The notes below the pieces were generated by a model. The model did not search any database, was not told where the DNA came from, and saw only the letters and a list, made by a program, of their open reading frames with translations. Source: Deltaproteobacteria bacterium (lineage in GTDB: Bacteria > Desulfobacterota > GWC2-55-46 > UBA9637). From it: a stretch of DNA of 38,808 nt. The stretch spans positions 1-38,808 of the forward strand of contig JACPZB010000022.1 of the NCBI GenBank assembly GCA_016195725.1, given 5' to 3'. A program made the translations under genes and the position numbers. This document shows positions 15,208 through 23,251 of this stretch, piece after piece (position 1 is the stretch's first letter; every line of letters begins with the position of its first letter).

Positions 15208-15806
15208 CACTGCCCTCCCAGAACATATGTGCTCATAAATAGCTGGATAGCGAGAAGGGGATGGCTTTCCTCTTTTGCATCTATCCTGAAGTTTTCTACG
15301 GTAACTATCCTCGGCATATCCTCTATTCTTGCAAGATACTCACCAAACGATTTAAATCTTGCCTGCATGTTCATCTGAAAAGGCAACCTGAAATATTCAT
15401 TTTTGCTTTCTAAAGGCATGGGCCTGAGCGAGGCAATTTTTATATCTCTCTTAGCATCTTCGCCAACAAGATCTTTTAATATGGAAGATAATTGCTTATC
15501 AGAAGGAAGTTTATTCTGTGTTATGACAAATCTTTCTTCCATTTCTTTAAGCTTTTCCATCGCCTCTCTAAGCCTCTCAGCCACCCTTTGCGTCTCCTGC
15601 ATCTCTGCCGAGATTTTATTTATTTCTACCATTGTTTCGTGAATCTGCACATCCAGCCTCTTAGCTTCTGTTAAATCCTTTGAGGAGATATAGTTATAAA
15701 AGAAAAAGGCAACAGCTGCCATAACCATAACTATAAGAATTGCCTCTCTATATTTAGCAATCTTTGATATTTCAAATCTTGACAATATTTCCCTCATATC
15801 TTCCAC
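15207..15806 (-). CDS. pilO: PilO-like pilus assembly protein
   Basis: This 199-residue single-pass membrane protein has a cytoplasmic N-terminus, one transmembrane helix (ILIVMVMAAVAFFFYNYI, about 24-41), a coiled coil at about 45-100 and a ferredoxin-like periplasmic domain (PSDKQLSSILKDLVGEDAKRD, then FGEYLARIEDMPRIVTVENF). This is the PilO layout. PilO pairs with PilN in the inner-membrane alignment complex of type IV pili. The GTG at 15806 starts the frame one base after the pilN stop; an ATG at 15797 behind GTGGAAG is an equally good choice. Its 3' end overlaps pilP by three bases. Confidence 0.85.
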   Translation of the reverse strand: MEDMREILSRFEISKIAKYREAILIVMVMAAVAFFFYNYISSKDLTEAKRLDVQIHETMVEINKISAEMQETQRVAERLREAMEKLKEMEERFVITQNKLPSDKQLSSILKDLVGEDAKRDIKIASLRPMPLESKNEYFRLPFQMNMQARFKSFGEYLARIEDMPRIVTVENFRIDAKEESHPLLAIQLFMSTYVLGGQ

Positions 15807-15807
15807 T

Positions 15808-16395
15808 CTACTTTCTCGCCTCTCTTAAGTCCGCAGTAATTTCAAAATCATAAATATCCCTGCCTTGCAATTCCCTTTTCTGGGAATAATTAAGAAGTAT
15901 ATTCCTAAAAAATTGGGAATTCTCTAAGGCGAAGACAAACTCCGCAATCCCAGAATTTGAGATTGCCGTTCCACTACATTTAACGCCCTTACCAGGCCCT
16001 TTCGATATATCATAGGTAGACAAACTCATAAGCCAAACGCCGTCCGGCACAATATGAGTTATGCTCCTCAATATCTCCGACCAATATACCCTACCTTCAA
16101 GAAGCACGTTTATAATATCCAATCTTTTTTTAATCTCATTTCCTCTTTTCTGTGTCAGATTTATCCTTTCTATAATTTCTTTATATCTGGCATTCTGCGT
16201 TATAAGCGTATCCCTTTCTTTTCCCATAAGCTCTATCTTATGCAATCTTTCTTTAATTTTAGCCTTTTGATAAAAATAGAATGCGCCTAACCCAAGAATA
16301 TAAAAAACTAAAAGCCCAATGACAAGCGGCCTTTTCTGCGCAGCTTTCTTTTTATTTCTTACCTCGTCTGGAATGAGGTTAATCCGTTCTATCAT
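15808..16395 (-). CDS. pilN: PilN-like pilus assembly protein
   Basis: This 195-residue protein starts at ATG 16395 with the family signature MIERINLIPDEVR; an upstream in-frame start at 16419 would add eight unconserved residues. The short cytoplasmic N-terminal motif is what PilM binds. One transmembrane helix (PLVIGLLVFYILGLGAFYFY, about 26-45), a coiled coil to about 95 and a periplasmic domain (VYWSEILRSITHIVPDGVWL) follow. The leader carries GGGAGCGAAGCAACAACA before the ATG, nearly the same string that precedes the ExeA-like gene (GGAGCGAAGCGACA before 20144). Confidence 0.86.
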   Translation of the reverse strand: MIERINLIPDEVRNKKKAAQKRPLVIGLLVFYILGLGAFYFYQKAKIKERLHKIELMGKERDTLITQNARYKEIIERINLTQKRGNEIKKRLDIINVLLEGRVYWSEILRSITHIVPDGVWLMSLSTYDISKGPGKGVKCSGTAISNSGIAEFVFALENSQFFRNILLNYSQKRELQGRDIYDFEITADLREARK

Positions 16396-16465
16396 TGTTG
16401 TTGCTTCGCTCCCTCGCAACGACTTTTTGAGTGTTTTTCAATACCCTTCTACAATTGCCGCAAGG

Positions 16466-17500
16466 CTATAGGGCCAAACCAACCGCAACAGTTAGATCCG
16501 GGCCAAACTCTCTAAGCCTTGTTAATGTAAACCTTTTAGGCTCTATTCTTATATTGCGTAAAGGGTCATCTACAAAACATGGAATTCCGAGGCTACTGGT
16601 AAAAAAATCATCTATACCATTCAGTTTTGATGTTCCGCCGCACAAAAACATTTTATTTATAGCCCCTTCGCGAAACTGCGCCTGATAATAGTCAAATGAC
16701 CTGTGCGCTTCGGCAACTAACCGTTCCATGACGCCTGACAGGGCATCAGCAATCGCGCGATCTCCTTCCCCTGAATACACTATACCGCATCTTATCTTTT
16801 CCTTTTCTGCCACGGCTTCGGCGCATGCCAACCTTTCCATAACACTAATTGTCAACTCTTTGCCAGCTATAGGTATCTCTCGCGCAAACATAAGCCTCTT
16901 ATCCTTAAATATGGCAAGCGTTGACTTAGATTCACCAATGTCCATCATGGAATAATTTATGCCGTCTTCCCATACATTATTATGATTAAAAGATGCGAGC
17001 ATAGCTATCGGAGTTGCATCAATTGTTGAAGGCTCCAATAACGCATCTTCAAAGATTTTTATCACCTGCCCAACATCCCTTTTCATAGCGCCAAACGCTA
17101 TAAGAGAAATCATAATATCCTCTCCTCTTTTCACTTCTCCGATAGAAGTAAAATCACAAACCAGCTCTTCTGGGGGAAAGGTGATTTGTTTTCGCATCTC
17201 CCAGCGCACAGCCTCTTTCATGTCTTTTTTGGGCATCTTCGGCAAATACAAATGAGTTAGCGTCAAATAATTGCCGGGAAGAACAGCTGCAACCTTCTTG
17301 GTCGTTATCCTATGGGCATTAAAAAGATTTCTCAACGCTTCGCTCAACCTGAGATTATCCTGAGGAAGTGTTATATGGTCCAGCCGTGAATAGGCAATAG
17401 CATCAAGGGTCTTGACTGTTGTGCCTTTTACCTTAACAGCCTTTACTGCATAAGAGCCTATATCAACGCCTACAAGATTCTTCCTATCAAAAATCAGCAC
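16466..17500 (-). CDS. pilM: PilM-like actin-fold pilus assembly ATPase
   Basis: This 344-residue protein has the actin/FtsA fold. It shows LVGVDIGSYAVKAVKV at the N-terminus, LPKMPKKDMKEAVRWEMRKQI, YSMMDIGESKSTLAIFKD and FLCGGTSKLNGIDDFF near the end. PilM binds nucleotide and the N-terminal peptide of PilN on the cytoplasmic face. It begins with GTG at 17500 behind GAGGGG. A 70-base gap separates it from pilN, but the genes appear co-directional and co-regulated. An extended -10 promoter lies 72 bases upstream. Confidence 0.9.
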   Translation of the reverse strand: MLIFDRKNLVGVDIGSYAVKAVKVKGTTVKTLDAIAYSRLDHITLPQDNLRLSEALRNLFNAHRITTKKVAAVLPGNYLTLTHLYLPKMPKKDMKEAVRWEMRKQITFPPEELVCDFTSIGEVKRGEDIMISLIAFGAMKRDVGQVIKIFEDALLEPSTIDATPIAMLASFNHNNVWEDGINYSMMDIGESKSTLAIFKDKRLMFAREIPIAGKELTISVMERLACAEAVAEKEKIRCGIVYSGEGDRAIADALSGVMERLVAEAHRSFDYYQAQFREGAINKMFLCGGTSKLNGIDDFFTSSLGIPCFVDDPLRNIRIEPKRFTLTRLREFGPDLTVAVGLAL

Positions 17501-17571
17501 AATTTTTACCCCTCATATCTGTAACAAAGCAAAGCTTGCAAGAAGGAACTCCCGCCATTAGTAATCGCAGT

Positions 17572-17580
17572 ATTATACCA
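17572..17580 (-). promoter_or_regulatory. Extended -10 promoter for the pilM-pilN-pilO-pilP-secretin operon
   Basis: On the minus strand TGGTATAAT matches the extended -10 form TGnTATAAT exactly. The -35 region is weak (TTTCTT at 16-base spacing), which extended -10 promoters tolerate. Transcription would start near 17565, about 65 bases before the pilM GTG. Confidence 0.5.
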
Positions 17581-17606
17581 ACACAACAATCATAAGAAAT
17601 GCCTTC

Positions 17607-18431
17607 TTACCGTTGCAATGAAAGATAGAGTATTCTTTTTCGTATATCATGCGCTACAGGTTCAACTACCTGCTGTGCGTGAGATAAAAATTTTTCATAA
17701 TAAATTATTGCATCATCAATTTTTTTGTCTTTTTCAAAGGAAATAGCCATATTAAGATAAGGGTCGGGGTAATCAGGCGCAAGTGATATAGATTTTTTGA
17801 AATATTCTCTTGCCATATTCGGATTTCCAATACTACTGTCCAAAAGAACACCATAGTTATTCAATGCCTCAGGGTATCCCGGCTTACACTGAAGAGCCTT
17901 TTTATAGCTCTCTTCAGCGTTCTTAAAATCACCAAGCTGCTTGTATGTTAAACCAATATTGTTATACGCCTCAGCATACTGAGGAAATGCCTCAATGGAC
18001 GCCAAGAACTCCATTTTAGCGAGAGAAAATTTGCCTTGCCTGTAGATCTCCATACCGATAAGATTTCTATTTTTTGCTGCTTCTAATGCAGTTTGAATAC
18101 GACTTTCACTGTAAGCAACATTTGCGTTTATGCTATTATTGCTCGCATCTTTATTTCCAACCCTATCTTCTTCGGGCCTCAATTGAGCTTGTAAGCCGCT
18201 TTGATGGTTTTCACGAACCAATAGGGCAGATGCATTCGGCCAAAATTTCAGAAAGACCCAAAAACCAGCAATAATACCAAGCGATAAAGCAATAACGATG
18301 CAGGTAATCTTAATTTTCTGCGCCGGACGACTGAAGGGCGTATATCCTCCCCTCTCCTGAATATAAGCAGGAGAGGTATCCATATCGCGGTCTATGTGCA
18401 CCTTCTTAAGCGCCTGATGTATTATGCTCAT
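17607..18431 (-). CDS. Membrane-anchored TPR protein (MshN/GspB-like N-terminus)
   Basis: This 274-residue protein starts MSIIHQALKKVHIDRD, a short cytoplasmic leader common to MshN- and GspB-type partners of ExeA-like ATPases. One transmembrane helix follows (ITCIVIALSLGIIAGFWVFLKF, about 43-64), then a low-complexity linker. About four tetratricopeptide repeats run from residue 120 to 250 (AEAYNNIGLTYKQLGDFKNAEESYKKALQCKPGYPEALNNYGV...). TPRs bind partner proteins, and here the periplasmic TPR array probably scaffolds pilus or secretion subunits. It lies between the ExeA-like gene and pilM on the same strand. Confidence 0.82.
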   Translation of the reverse strand: MSIIHQALKKVHIDRDMDTSPAYIQERGGYTPFSRPAQKIKITCIVIALSLGIIAGFWVFLKFWPNASALLVRENHQSGLQAQLRPEEDRVGNKDASNNSINANVAYSESRIQTALEAAKNRNLIGMEIYRQGKFSLAKMEFLASIEAFPQYAEAYNNIGLTYKQLGDFKNAEESYKKALQCKPGYPEALNNYGVLLDSSIGNPNMAREYFKKSISLAPDYPDPYLNMAISFEKDKKIDDAIIYYEKFLSHAQQVVEPVAHDIRKRILYLSLQR

Positions 18432-18464
18432 AAAAAAATCAACCCTTTCTGCTATCTGCCTTTA

Positions 18465-18543
18465 CCCTATTAGAAGCTCTCGTTGATATTTTCATTGTTT
18501 TTACGAAATCCCTTCTCCTTTTGGCAAGGGACTTCTAACGGGG
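18465..18543. repeat. TIR element copy A (79 bp) covering the 3' end of the ExeA-like gene
   Basis: Terminal arms CCCTATTAGAAG (18465-18476) and CTTCTAACGGGG (18532-18543) are inverted repeats with two mismatches. The interior carries its own hairpin CCCTT...AAGGG (18510-18530). The element supplies the last 13 or so codons and the stop of the ExeA-like gene, read PVRSPLPKGEGIS. Relatives lie at 24021-24099, 31673-31751 and 33921-34000. Confidence 0.82.
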
Positions 18544-20144
18544 CTTATAATCTTTATAAAAACCTCACCCATCTTCTTATTGGCATGTTTTATTATTACA
18601 GGATACTCTACACCCTGTTTTCTTACAGAATAATTAACCCGCAGGTCTTTCGCAGTATCAACCACATAACCTCTGTCCTCACCTGTATTAACAGCCTTCT
18701 TTGGAACAAAACCGAGAAGATTCACCGATACATCCTTACCGGATACGCCCGCAAGTATTGCATCAACTATTTTAATTTTATCCCCTTTTGCAACTTCTAA
18801 AACTTCATTATTCCCAACAGTATGTTCAATACCATTTACAAGAATTATCAACCCTTTAAATACAGATCTTTCTTTAACAGCAGCATCTTCAGAGTATTGC
18901 GATATATTCTGTTCATCGTGTTGCGCAGCCAAAGTTTTATCGCTGCCATTTGCAATCTCGGAAGCCGTTTGTGTTTGTGAAGGAGGAGGCTCTTGGGTCT
19001 CCACCTCTTTTGAGGTTTCTGCTGTTATTGTTACTCCATGAGTAGCTGAGTTTATTTTTGTGGAAGAAGGACTTATAGCAGGATTTGTATCTTGCTTTGG
19101 CGCCGCAAATTGAACGGCGGCATTAGCAGTAAGAGAATTGGAGCTGCTTTCAACTGTCGGAACAGCTTTTATAACAGGCACGCCTTCTGCATGAGAAATA
19201 ACAAATAGATTCTTATTCTTCCACCATATTATAAATATTACAGCAACAATTATTGCGGGAATAGGCAGATACCGCACATATCTCCATCTGCGCCATCTCC
19301 GTTTAGGCTGTATATCAACATCCTTTCTCAAAGTTCCATCTCTATCCAATTCATTGATAGCCTTTTTCTGTATTTCGTCATCTATTACTCTCTTACCCTC
19401 TACAAAGGCCGCTGTTAAGCCCCTGTCGCATATAATGTTGACAAGCCGCGGTATGCCAGAACTTGCTTCGTATATAGATTTTAATGCTGTTGAGGTAAAT
19501 CTTATATTGCCTCTGCCGCCTGCAATAGTAAGACGTTTAAATATATAGGCCTTGGTTTCCTCAAAATTTAAAGACCCAAGGTGATACCTTACTACAATTC
19601 TCTGGTTCAATTGGCGAAGCTCAGGGAGTTTGAGCTTTTCTCTTAATTCTGGCTGTCCTATCAAAACTATCTGGAGCAGCTTCATCTTCTCTGTTTCAAG
19701 ATTGGATAATAATCTTACCATCTCCAAGGCCTTTAAACTCATATTCTGGGCCTCGTCAATTATCACTGCCACATTCTTATTATCTTCTGCCTTTCTTAGC
19801 AAAAAGGAATTTAAAGCATCCACCTGTTCTTTGAGAGATGAACCATCTACTTTTAGCCCAAAGTCTTCATTAATAGTCCTGAGAAGCTCCATATCTGACA
19901 AGAGCGGATTAAGGACAAAAGCGCTTTGCACATTTGAATTCAGCTTATCCAAAAGCGCCCTGCAAAGCGTTGTCTTCCCCGTGCCTACCTCACCCGACAC
20001 CATAAGAAAACCCTTCCGCTGAGATACGCCAAAATAAAGAAGGTCCAGCGCCTCCTGATGTTTCTTACTGAGATACAAAAACTTTGGGTCGGGAGTTATA
20101 TTAAACGGGTTTTCCTTTAGATAGAAAAACTTTTCATATACCAT
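18501..20144 (-). CDS. ExeA/MshM-like AAA+ ATPase with a periplasmic C-terminal domain
   Basis: From the ATG at 20144 (MVYEKFFYLKENPFNITPDPKFLYLS, the family's usual start) the product has 547 residues. An upstream ATG at 20186 adds 14 unconserved residues. The ATPase domain has Walker A GEVGTGKTT and Walker B VAVIIDEAQNMS. One transmembrane helix follows at about 290-310 (YLPIPAIIVAVIFIIWW), then a serine/threonine-rich linker and a beta-rich periplasmic domain (LIILVNGIEHTVGNNEVLEV...). ExeA-type proteins help secretins insert into or pass the cell wall. The final residues, after VFIKIIS, come from TIR element copy A. Confidence 0.86.
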   Translation of the reverse strand: MVYEKFFYLKENPFNITPDPKFLYLSKKHQEALDLLYFGVSQRKGFLMVSGEVGTGKTTLCRALLDKLNSNVQSAFVLNPLLSDMELLRTINEDFGLKVDGSSLKEQVDALNSFLLRKAEDNKNVAVIIDEAQNMSLKALEMVRLLSNLETEKMKLLQIVLIGQPELREKLKLPELRQLNQRIVVRYHLGSLNFEETKAYIFKRLTIAGGRGNIRFTSTALKSIYEASSGIPRLVNIICDRGLTAAFVEGKRVIDDEIQKKAINELDRDGTLRKDVDIQPKRRWRRWRYVRYLPIPAIIVAVIFIIWWKNKNLFVISHAEGVPVIKAVPTVESSSNSLTANAAVQFAAPKQDTNPAISPSSTKINSATHGVTITAETSKEVETQEPPPSQTQTASEIANGSDKTLAAQHDEQNISQYSEDAAVKERSVFKGLIILVNGIEHTVGNNEVLEVAKGDKIKIVDAILAGVSGKDVSVNLLGFVPKKAVNTGEDRGYVVDTAKDLRVNYSVRKQGVEYPVIIKHANKKMGEVFIKIISPVRSPLPKGEGIS

Positions 20145-20156
20145 TGTCGCTTCGCT

Positions 20157-20255
20157 CCATTGCAAATTGCAAAATGGAAATAGCAAAATTCAGATTTTAT
20201 AAAGCATTTTAAAATTTCCAACTTACAATCTTCAATTTACAATTCAACATTCATG
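20157..20255. repeat. Degenerate short-period tract (TTGCAAA/AATTTCC words)
   Basis: The gap between the MerR-like gene and the ExeA-like gene holds imperfect repeats of ATTGCAAA and GGAAATAG followed by ATTTCC, ACTTACAATC and ATTTACAATTC. These are partial complements of one another. It is noncoding and shows no clear promoter. Confidence 0.55.
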
Positions 20256-20260
20256 TTGGT

Positions 20261-20512
20261 TTACCTCTTGCTCTTTCTGGCAGGCTTTCCGTCAAGCTCT
20301 TCCATGGCCTTCCGATATGCAGCCTTATGCTTAAAGCCTTTCTTCAGATACTTCCATATAAGAGCTGTTTTTTTCACATCTAAATCACTATACTCCCTTG
20401 CTTCAAGATCACCCATCGGTATACGTCCCGGGGCAATATACCCTTTTTGCTCAAGGTAGTAAAGTTTATGTCTCGGAATACCAATCTGTTCCAATATCTG
20501 GGATGTCTTCAT
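20261..20512 (-). CDS. Small MerR-like DNA-binding protein
   Basis: This 83-residue protein is built around a MerR-type winged helix: TSQILEQIGIPRHKLYYLEQKGYIAPGR, then REYSDLDVKKTALIWKYLKKGF. It ends in a basic tail (GKPARKSKR) and lacks the long dimerisation helix and effector-binding part of full MerR regulators. AAAGGACA precedes the ATG at 20512. It sits between the pilus genes and a dead copper-type ATPase. It could have regulated either, but small stand-alone MerR-fold proteins are common and no target can be named. Confidence 0.78.
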   Translation of the reverse strand: MKTSQILEQIGIPRHKLYYLEQKGYIAPGRIPMGDLEAREYSDLDVKKTALIWKYLKKGFKHKAAYRKAMEELDGKPARKSKR

Positions 20513-20617
20513 GGTTTTGTCCTTTATCCTTTAGGCTGATGGCAAAACAACATTTTCTTTCAGCCTTTTATATTTGGATTTGGTTTTAGTTTTGGTTTTA
20601 GCTTTAGATTTATTTTT

Positions 20618-21518
20618 CTATTTATAGCTTAAAAAAAATGATCTGTCAAGGAAAATCTGCATGCTTGACATACTTGACATAATCTGATTTAACATGGCGT
20701 CAGCGCCTACCATTGTTGCCTTAAATTTAAACATGCCTGTCTTATTTATGGTTGCGCCAATAACCTTATCCCAAATTTTTTTCTCCACAGGCATTGATTC
20801 TCCTGCTATCATCTTTTCATCAACGGATGACGAGCCTTCAATTATCACACCATCTGTGGGAATCTTCTCGCCTGGCCTTACAACTACAATCTCATTTAAC
20901 ATAACCGATTCGGCAGGTATCTCCATCTCCTGGCCATCCCTTATAACCTTCGCTGTCTGGGGTTTTAAATCAAGGAGTTTTCTCACAGCGGTGGAACTGC
21001 GGTTTTTTATTATCTCCTCCATATACTTGCCAAAAAGCACAAATGCAATAATAACAGCAGACACCTCAAAATAGACATCCCGCTCTTTAACAGGCACAGG
21101 CAGGATATCGGGAGCAAATGTCGGGAGCAAATGTCACAATAGTTGAGTAGAAATACGCAACAAGTGTCCCCATGGCAATAAGGAAATGTCCATCCTCCTA
21201 TGAACTGGATTGGCGTAACGAGGAGGAAGAGCCATACTCCCCATGTGAAAAATGGAAGACTCGGCAGGGGGGAACCCATGTAACTGTCGCAGCGCCTGCT
21301 GCAAGGCCTATGTAGATGCCTACGCGTAGGATGGCAAGAAGCACAACGCCTGTTATTGCAACGCTCACCCTTCTCTTTAAATTTTTTAACTCTTGCTCAG
21401 GGGATACAAATGTATGCAGACAACTGTCGCTGCAGAAATAATATGTCCTGCCAGCCACCTCCGTCTTTAATGAGCGCTCCTTTTCAACCAACATTCCGCA
21501 TATTGGGTCTTTTGCCAT
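20618..21518 (-). pseudogene. Copper-type P-ATPase (CopA-like) remnant with N-terminal YHS domain
   Basis: The remnant starts at ATG 21518 with a YHS metal-binding domain (MAKDPICGMLVEKE...YYFCSDSCLHTF), then a membrane helix. Near 21268-21275 the frame shifts at a run of six C. A second frame continues the family sequence PFFTWGVWLFLLVTPIQFIGGW. After WTF about 17-20 conserved residues are missing and another frame resumes with [18 protein letters not shown] 13-base tandem duplication (ACATTTGCTCCCG twice, near 21110-21137) shifts the frame again. The last part ([15 protein letters not shown]... to [11 protein letters not shown]) is an actuator domain ending after MLNQI in unrelated sequence, without the phosphorylated DKTGT domain. 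Four independent lesions make loss of function certain if the sequence is correct. Confidence 0.88.
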
Positions 21519-21523
21519 GCCCT

Positions 21524-21694
21524 CTACTGCAACTTGACCCCTGACCCTTTTTCTAATGCAGCCTCAGCATCTTTTTCAAACTTCTCCTTGCACCGTATAT
21601 TGCAGAAATAATAGATCGTGCCTTTATAATTGTATATTACAGCAGCCTTTGATTCCTCAACAGTCATCCCGCATATCGGGTCTATTGCCGGCAT
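21524..21694 (-). CDS. Small YHS-domain metal-binding protein
   Basis: This 56-residue protein is complete: MPAIDPICGMTVEESKAAV, then YYFCNIRCKEKF, which is the YHS domain with its paired cysteines (C8, C31, C35). AAAAGGAGTAACTT gives a very good ribosome binding site. The gene ends five bases before the CopA-like remnant, whose own N-terminus is a second YHS domain. This suggests the pair once formed a copper or heavy-metal handling unit behind ispG. It appears intact while the ATPase is dead. Confidence 0.82.
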   Translation of the reverse strand: MPAIDPICGMTVEESKAAVIYNYKGTIYYFCNIRCKEKFEKDAEAALEKGSGVKLQ

Positions 21695-21706
21695 AAGTTA
21701 CTCCTT

Positions 21707-22756
21707 TTACATCCTTTCGACCTCTCTCACAATCTCCTCCACAATCTCCTCTTCCCTCACCTTTTTTGCAGGCCTTCCTTTTATGTATAACATCCCTACA
21801 CCATCGCCGCCTGCTATGCCGATATCCGATTCAATGGCCTCTCCAGGGCCGTTTACCACGCACCCCATGACAGCTATGCTTATGGGTTTTGTAATGTGTG
21901 AAAGTCTTTTTTCTATTTCATTGGCCAGTGCGATTATATCAAGCTTTATCCTTCCGCAGGTTGGACAGGATATGATATTGACTCCCCTCTCTCTTAATTT
22001 CATTGCCTTTAAAATCTCCCAGCCTACCCTCACCTCTTCCACCGGGTCTCCTGTCAGAGAAACCCGTAATGTATCTCCAATTCCTTCTGCCAATAAAATG
22101 CCGAGACCGGCTGCTGATTTTACTGTGCCTGAAAATATCGTGCCTGCCTCTGTGATGCCAATGTGAAATGGATAGTCACCCTTTTTTGCCAGAAGCCTAT
22201 ACGCATCAATTGTCTTCCACACATCCGATGCCTTTAGAGATACTTTTATTTCATGGAAATCTAAATTTTCCAGAATTTTTATGTGACGCAATGCGCTTTC
22301 TACCATTGCTTCTGCGGTGGGATGCTTATATTTTTCCAGTATATCCTTTTCGAGTGAGCCTGCATTCACGCCAATTCTAATAGGTATCTTATTTTCCTTC
22401 GCAGCCTTTACTACTGTTTCGATTCTTTCTTTGTCGCCGATATTGCCGGGATTCAATCTTAATCCGTCAACGCCGTTATCAATGGCTTTAAGGGCTAATC
22501 GGTAATCAAAATGTATGTCCGCGATAACTGGGATGGCTGCGGCTTTCTTTATATTTTTTATAGCCTCTGCCGCCTCCATATTGGGAACAGCAACGCGCAC
22601 AATCTCGCACCCTGCCCTTTCCAAGGCCTTAATCTGGCTGACTGTTGCCTTTACATCAGCAGTATCAGTATTTGTCATTGATTGGATAGAGGCGGGCGAA
22701 TCGCTTCCAATCTTTACACTGCCTATGGCAATTTGTCTTGTTTTTCTGCGGGTCAT
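21707..22756 (-). CDS. ispG: 4-hydroxy-3-methylbut-2-enyl diphosphate synthase (IspG/GcpE)
   Basis: This enzyme converts MEcPP to HMBPP in the methylerythritol phosphate pathway of isoprenoid synthesis, using a [4Fe-4S] cluster. The 349-residue product starts at ATG 22756 ([21 protein letters not shown]), where homology begins; the longer frame from 22828 reads through unrelated sequence. Visible motifs are [19 protein letters not shown], and cluster cysteines in IISCPTCGR and [13 protein letters not shown], with GGDGVG near the end. The length suits the short bacterial form. The next minus-strand genes are the YHS protein and the dead ATPase. Confidence 0.95.
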   Translation of the reverse strand: MTRRKTRQIAIGSVKIGSDSPASIQSMTNTDTADVKATVSQIKALERAGCEIVRVAVPNMEAAEAIKNIKKAAAIPVIADIHFDYRLALKAIDNGVDGLRLNPGNIGDKERIETVVKAAKENKIPIRIGVNAGSLEKDILEKYKHPTAEAMVESALRHIKILENLDFHEIKVSLKASDVWKTIDAYRLLAKKGDYPFHIGITEAGTIFSGTVKSAAGLGILLAEGIGDTLRVSLTGDPVEEVRVGWEILKAMKLRERGVNIISCPTCGRIKLDIIALANEIEKRLSHITKPISIAVMGCVVNGPGEAIESDIGIAGGDGVGMLYIKGRPAKKVREEEIVEEIVREVERM

Positions 22757-22837
22757 AAAATAAAAAACCGTGTCCGCTGTCCATGACCGTGTGTGAAAGA
22801 ACGGCCACGAAAAACAGACACGGCTCACGGTCTCCTA

Positions 22838-22926
22838 TGGTGCCCGAGGCCGGACTCGAACCGGCACGGTAGTTTCCCACCTCGGGATTTTAAGTCCCGT
22901 GCGTCTACCAGTTCCGCCACTCGGGC
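22838..22926 (-). tRNA. tRNA-Leu (UAA)
   Basis: The gene strand reads GCCCGAG...CTCGGGCACCA, a 7-base acceptor stem with encoded CCA. The long variable arm expected for leucine tRNA and T-loop GGTTCGAGTCC are present. The anticodon loop ACTTAAAAT gives UAA. Confidence 0.95.
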
Positions 22927-22934
22927 AGTAAATA

Positions 22935-23046
22935 CAGTGATTGGTGAATAGTGAACAGTGTTTAGTTGACCAATAGAGATTAACCTTGCAAAATTTCTTG
23001 TTTTTGCTGATAACTGACAACTGAACACTTGCCACTGATAACTGTT
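22935..23046. repeat. Degenerate inverted tract between two tRNA genes (AGTGAACAGTG/AACTGATAACTG words)
   Basis: The left half repeats CAGTGATTGGTGAATAGTGAACAGTG; the right half returns partial complements (CTGATAACTGACAACTGAAC, CACTGATAACTG). It separates tRNA-Leu from tRNA-Cys on a probable common transcript and could fold into a long hairpin between them. Confidence 0.65.
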
Positions 23047-23051
23047 TTTTT

Positions 23052-23127
23052 TGGAGGCGGCGAGCGGATTTGAACCGCTGCATCGCAGTTTTGCAGACTG
23101 CTCCCTTAGCCACTTGGGTACGCCGCC
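23052..23127 (-). tRNA. tRNA-Cys (GCA)
   Basis: The gene strand runs GGCGGCGTACCC...CGCCGCCTCCA with a perfect acceptor stem and encoded CCA. Anticodon arm CAGTCTGCAAAACTG gives anticodon GCA, and the T-arm is GCGGTTCAAATCCGC. It is 76 bases long and probably co-transcribed with tRNA-Leu downstream. Confidence 0.95.
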
Positions 23128-23145
23128 GACGGTAGATTATTGGAT

Positions 23146-23175
23146 AGTATAGTTAGCCTCTCTATTATTTGTCAA
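23146..23175 (-). promoter_or_regulatory. Sigma-70 promoter for the tRNA genes
   Basis: On the minus strand, TTGACA (23175-23170), an 18-base spacer and TATACT (23151-23146) precede tRNA-Cys, with an expected start about 12 bases before the mature 5' end. It is divergent from the yceD promoter; the two -35 boxes are 26 bases apart. Confidence 0.65.
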
Positions 23176-23201
23176 GATAAAAAGGTTCTCTGGATTTATC
23201 C

Positions 23202-23231
23202 TTGACAAAAATAATACGGTTCTTGTATAGT
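23202..23231 (+). promoter_or_regulatory. Sigma-70 promoter for yceD-rpmF and the following lipid operon
   Basis: TTGACA (23202-23207), an 18-base spacer and TATAGT (23226-23231) stand ahead of yceD. Transcription would begin near 23238, only about 14 bases before the ATG, with no Shine-Dalgarno sequence in that leader. Confidence 0.62.
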
Positions 23232-23251
23232 ACAAAATCTAAAAAATTATA

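Noticed and set aside
20630-20700. TTGACATACTTGACATAATCT as a promoter
   Set aside because: It lies in the degraded end of the copper ATPase remnant with no gene positioned to use it on the + strand.
22757-22828. Longer IspG beginning at 22828
   Set aside because: The additional 24 residues precede the normal family start MTRRKTRQ and look unrelated.
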